NCBI RefSeq assembly: GCF_023380225.1
Contig: NZ_CP093362.1
Span: 1,116,001-1,180,000, forward strand
Source: Apilactobacillus apisilvae
GTDB taxonomy: Bacteria > Bacillota > Bacilli > Lactobacillales > Lactobacillaceae
Direction of reading: 5' to 3'
DNA: 64,000 nt
In this document: in pieces, positions 62,074 through 64,000 of the stretch
How the letters are laid out: each line of letters opens with the position of its first letter
How positions within the stretch are numbered: the stretch's first letter is position 1
Made by a program: the position numbers and the translations under genes
The notes under the pieces: model-generated
Database searches by the model: none
Seen by the model: only the letters and a program-made list of their open reading frames with translations
What the model was told of the DNA's origin: nothing

Positions 62074-63165
62074 GTTTTAGAAGTATGTTAAATCAATAAT
62101 GTTTAAATCAAGTTACGCCGTCTTATAGTCGTATGGTCTGTTTTAGAAGTATGTTAAATCAATAATGTTTAAATCCGATCAGCTTGTACTTGCTCAAAGT
62201 AATCTGTTTTAGAAGTATGTTAAATCAATAATGTTTAAATCTAGTAACAGCTGAGTCATATTCAGCAACTAGTTTTAGAAGTATGTTAAATCAATAATGT
62301 TTAAATCACAGTTTTATAAAAATCCCAGAACCTTCCTGTTTTAGAAGTATGTTAAATCAATAATGTTTAAATCATATTTAGAACAAGGCGTGGCTACACC
62401 AGAGTTTTAGAAGTATGTTAAATCAATAATGTTTAAATCTTACACTTTTTTGTTTTTTATCGTGATAAGGTTTTAGAAGTATGTTAAATCAATAATGTTT
62501 AAATCCATTATCCAGCTAACAAATTGCCGGTAGGTGTTTTAGAAGTATGTTAAATCAATAATGTTTAAATCGCATAGGTTAGGTAAGGTTAGGTTAGGTA
62601 AGTTTTAGAAGTATGTTAAATCAATAATGTTTAAATCCTATAACCAGTTTTATTTAGCAAACCGTTAGTTTTAGAAGTATGTTAAATCAATAATGTTTAA
62701 ATCCTACCAAAGTAACTGCTAAACAATTGTTAGGTTTTAGAAGTATGTTAAATCAATAATGTTTAAATCCTACCAAAGTAACTGCTAAACAATTGTTAGG
62801 TTTTAGAAGTATGTTAAATCAATAATGTTTAAATCTCCAGTAGGCATTCCATTATATTCTTGTGCGTTTTAGAAGTATGTTAAATCAATAATGTTTAAAT
62901 CAGTACTAGACCCAGCAATGACTGTTAGCAAGTTTTAGAAGTATGTTAAATCAATAATGTTTAAATCTTTATTTAAGAAGCCATCATGGTATTTAACGTT
63001 TTAGAAGTATGTTAAATCAATAATGTTTAAATCTTATGAAGTTTTATAAAGATGTTGATAGCAGTTTTAGAAGTATGTTAAATCAATAATGTTTAAGTTG
63101 AGACTACTATAATCACTCCCGCGACTGCGGTTTTAGAAGCGTGTTAAATCAATAATGTTCCACAA
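62074..63165 (+). CRISPR. CRISPR array, 17 repeats of 36 bp and 16 spacers of 30 bp
   Basis: The repeat starts GTTTTAGAAGTATG and ends GTTTAAATC, with a fixed 66-bp period from 62074. The first 15 repeats look identical. Repeat 16 (63064-63099) has a changed end, and repeat 17 (63130-63165) is more degenerate, which marks the distal, oldest end. The leader is only 40 bp, after csn2. Spacers 10 and 11 (62704-62733 and 62770-62799) are identical. Spacer 8 (62572-62601) is built of TTAGG-like words. Transcription is towards higher coordinates, giving crRNAs that pair with the tracrRNA at 55.5 kb. Confidence 0.98.
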
Positions 63166-63195
63166 AAAAGGAGCTGAACATTCAGCTCCTTTTCC
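63166..63195. terminator. Terminator at the end of the array
   Basis: AAGGAGCTGAA and TTCAGCTCCTT pair, flanked by A and T runs; works for the array and the convergent secreted-protein gene. Confidence 0.85.
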
Positions 63196-63199
63196 TGTC

Positions 63200-63712
63200 T
63201 TATCGACCAATTTTACTCATGTAATTATACTCAGTGTAATTGTATGAATAGTCATGTTTAATCTTTGTTCGATTATAGATATTGAATCCTAACGAATCTT
63301 TATATGTTTTTAAGACGCGTCTACCATGAATCTTACGATGTGATAGCCAGTATGCTTTAGCATCCCCCATCGTGAAACTTCTATAAAATGTATAATTGGT
63401 TCCACCAAATCCATGTTGCTTACCATATTTACTACTACCTTTTTTATGCTTAATAACGTACATATAACTCTTATTATTCTTAGCATAAAGTCTTTTTTGG
63501 TTGAAATAGACTGAGTATTTATAGATATGCATATGATCAAATTTCTTTGTATGTTTATTCCATGCATACCAATTTCCTCTTAATTCAGTTGGGGTTTGAT
63601 GATGACCTTTGTATTTAGCCTGAGCTGAATTTACATTAATGCCAAAAAATAATAATAGAGCAAACAAGATTGATATATTTAATTTTAAAATTGATTTTTT
63701 ATGCGAAATCAT
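63200..63712 (-). CDS. Small secreted protein of unknown function
   Basis: 170 residues, signal peptide ending NSAQA (about 32). The mature part contains LRGNWYAWNKHTKKFDHMHI and many Tyr, His and Lys residues. The phrase TPTELRGNWYAW is common at the start of a lactobacillus exoprotein domain that is lipocalin-like in layout. The ribosome binding site is TAGGAGG. Function unknown. Confidence 0.7.
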   Translation of the reverse strand: MISHKKSILKLNISILFALLLFFGINVNSAQAKYKGHHQTPTELRGNWYAWNKHTKKFDHMHIYKYSVYFNQKRLYAKNNKSYMYVIKHKKGSSKYGKQHGFGGTNYTFYRSFTMGDAKAYWLSHRKIHGRRVLKTYKDSLGFNIYNRTKIKHDYSYNYTEYNYMSKIGR

Positions 63713-63860
63713 AAGTTTCCTCCTAGCAATGTATTCATATTTAATAATAGTCCCAGCTTGTCATAAAGGCAATTAATCCTATTAGCACATCCTTTTCATT
63801 ATAAAAAACAATGTTAAAATAACTATGTTAGATATTTTTTAAAAGATAGGGGTAATTAAT

Positions 63861-64000
63861 ATGATGGATAGCATGTTTAACAAGTTTAAAAATATGATTA
63901 AAAAAGAAGAAAACAAAGAAGATACCAAAATTAATAAAGATTCAGTTAGAGATATTAAAGCCACTAAGATGGCTAACCAATATCGTCACATTCAAGAAAA
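63861..64000 (+). CDS. Gene cut by the window edge, N-terminal fragment
   Basis: ATG 63861 follows AGGGGTAATT. The 46 residues present begin MMDSMFNKFKNMIKKEENKE and are charged and helical. The frame is open to the end of the window. The family cannot be told from this piece. Confidence 0.6.
   Translation, partial: MMDSMFNKFKNMIKKEENKEDTKINKDSVRDIKATKMANQYRHIQE

Overview
The window is AT-rich chromosomal DNA from a Gram-positive, low-GC lactic acid bacterium of the Lactobacillaceae. Evidence: strong GGAGG-type ribosome binding sites, T-box and PyrR attenuators, RexAB/AddAB recombination genes, lipoproteins with LAAC/LTAC lipoboxes, and a type II-A CRISPR-Cas9 system. The fructose-linked set points to a fructophilic species of the bee- and flower-associated Apilactobacillus kind: a mannitol 2-dehydrogenase, a ROK fructokinase, a stand-alone acetaldehyde dehydrogenase that lacks the alcohol dehydrogenase half of AdhE, and an NADH oxidase under an apparent Per box. 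The genus is an inference; no rRNA is present.

Layout. 1-5.3 kb: T-box leader, two orphan OppA-type peptide-binding lipoproteins, each preceded by a conserved 14-codon leader peptide and a hairpin, then an M24 proline peptidase. 5.3-9.8 kb: a chromosomal RepA_N plasmid-type initiator with countertranscript RNA and attenuator, a frameshifted membrane gene, a YdcZ-type transporter, an XRE regulator and a type I toxin-antitoxin module. 9.8-25.2 kb: housekeeping and transport (baeRF protein, cardiolipin synthase, pyrFE, permeases, a LysR regulator starting at ATT, amidase, metal ABC transporter, GH25 lysozyme, mannitol dehydrogenase, fructokinase). 25.3-35.3 kb: paired fluoride channels whose terminator is split by an IS3-family element, nicotinamidase, purine permease, a MarR-controlled efflux operon and oxidoreductases. 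35.3-51.4 kb: a parS-like palindrome, addBA, acetaldehyde dehydrogenase, flavoprotein oxidoreductases and efflux. 51.5-55.4 kb: a second RepA_N/countertranscript module beside a decayed copy of the toxin-antitoxin locus, a matrixin-like protein without zinc ligands and a uracil-DNA-glycosylase-like protein. 55.4-63.2 kb: divergent tracrRNA, cas9, cas1, cas2, csn2 and an array of 17 repeats. The right edge cuts a gene.

How it works together. Fructose would be phosphorylated by the ROK kinase or reduced to mannitol, and O2 reduced by Nox, so that NADH is re-oxidised without a complete AdhE. The OppA proteins and the M24 peptidase would feed on peptides. The two replication modules and two toxin-antitoxin copies look like plasmid control and maintenance parts fixed in the chromosome.

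The most unusual observation is that the two countertranscript RNAs (about 6477-6563 and 52953-53038) are nearly identical, but one 9-base hairpin loop is exactly inverted between them. The loops are therefore reverse complements of each other, which should separate the two control circuits and may allow the two RNAs to pair with each other.
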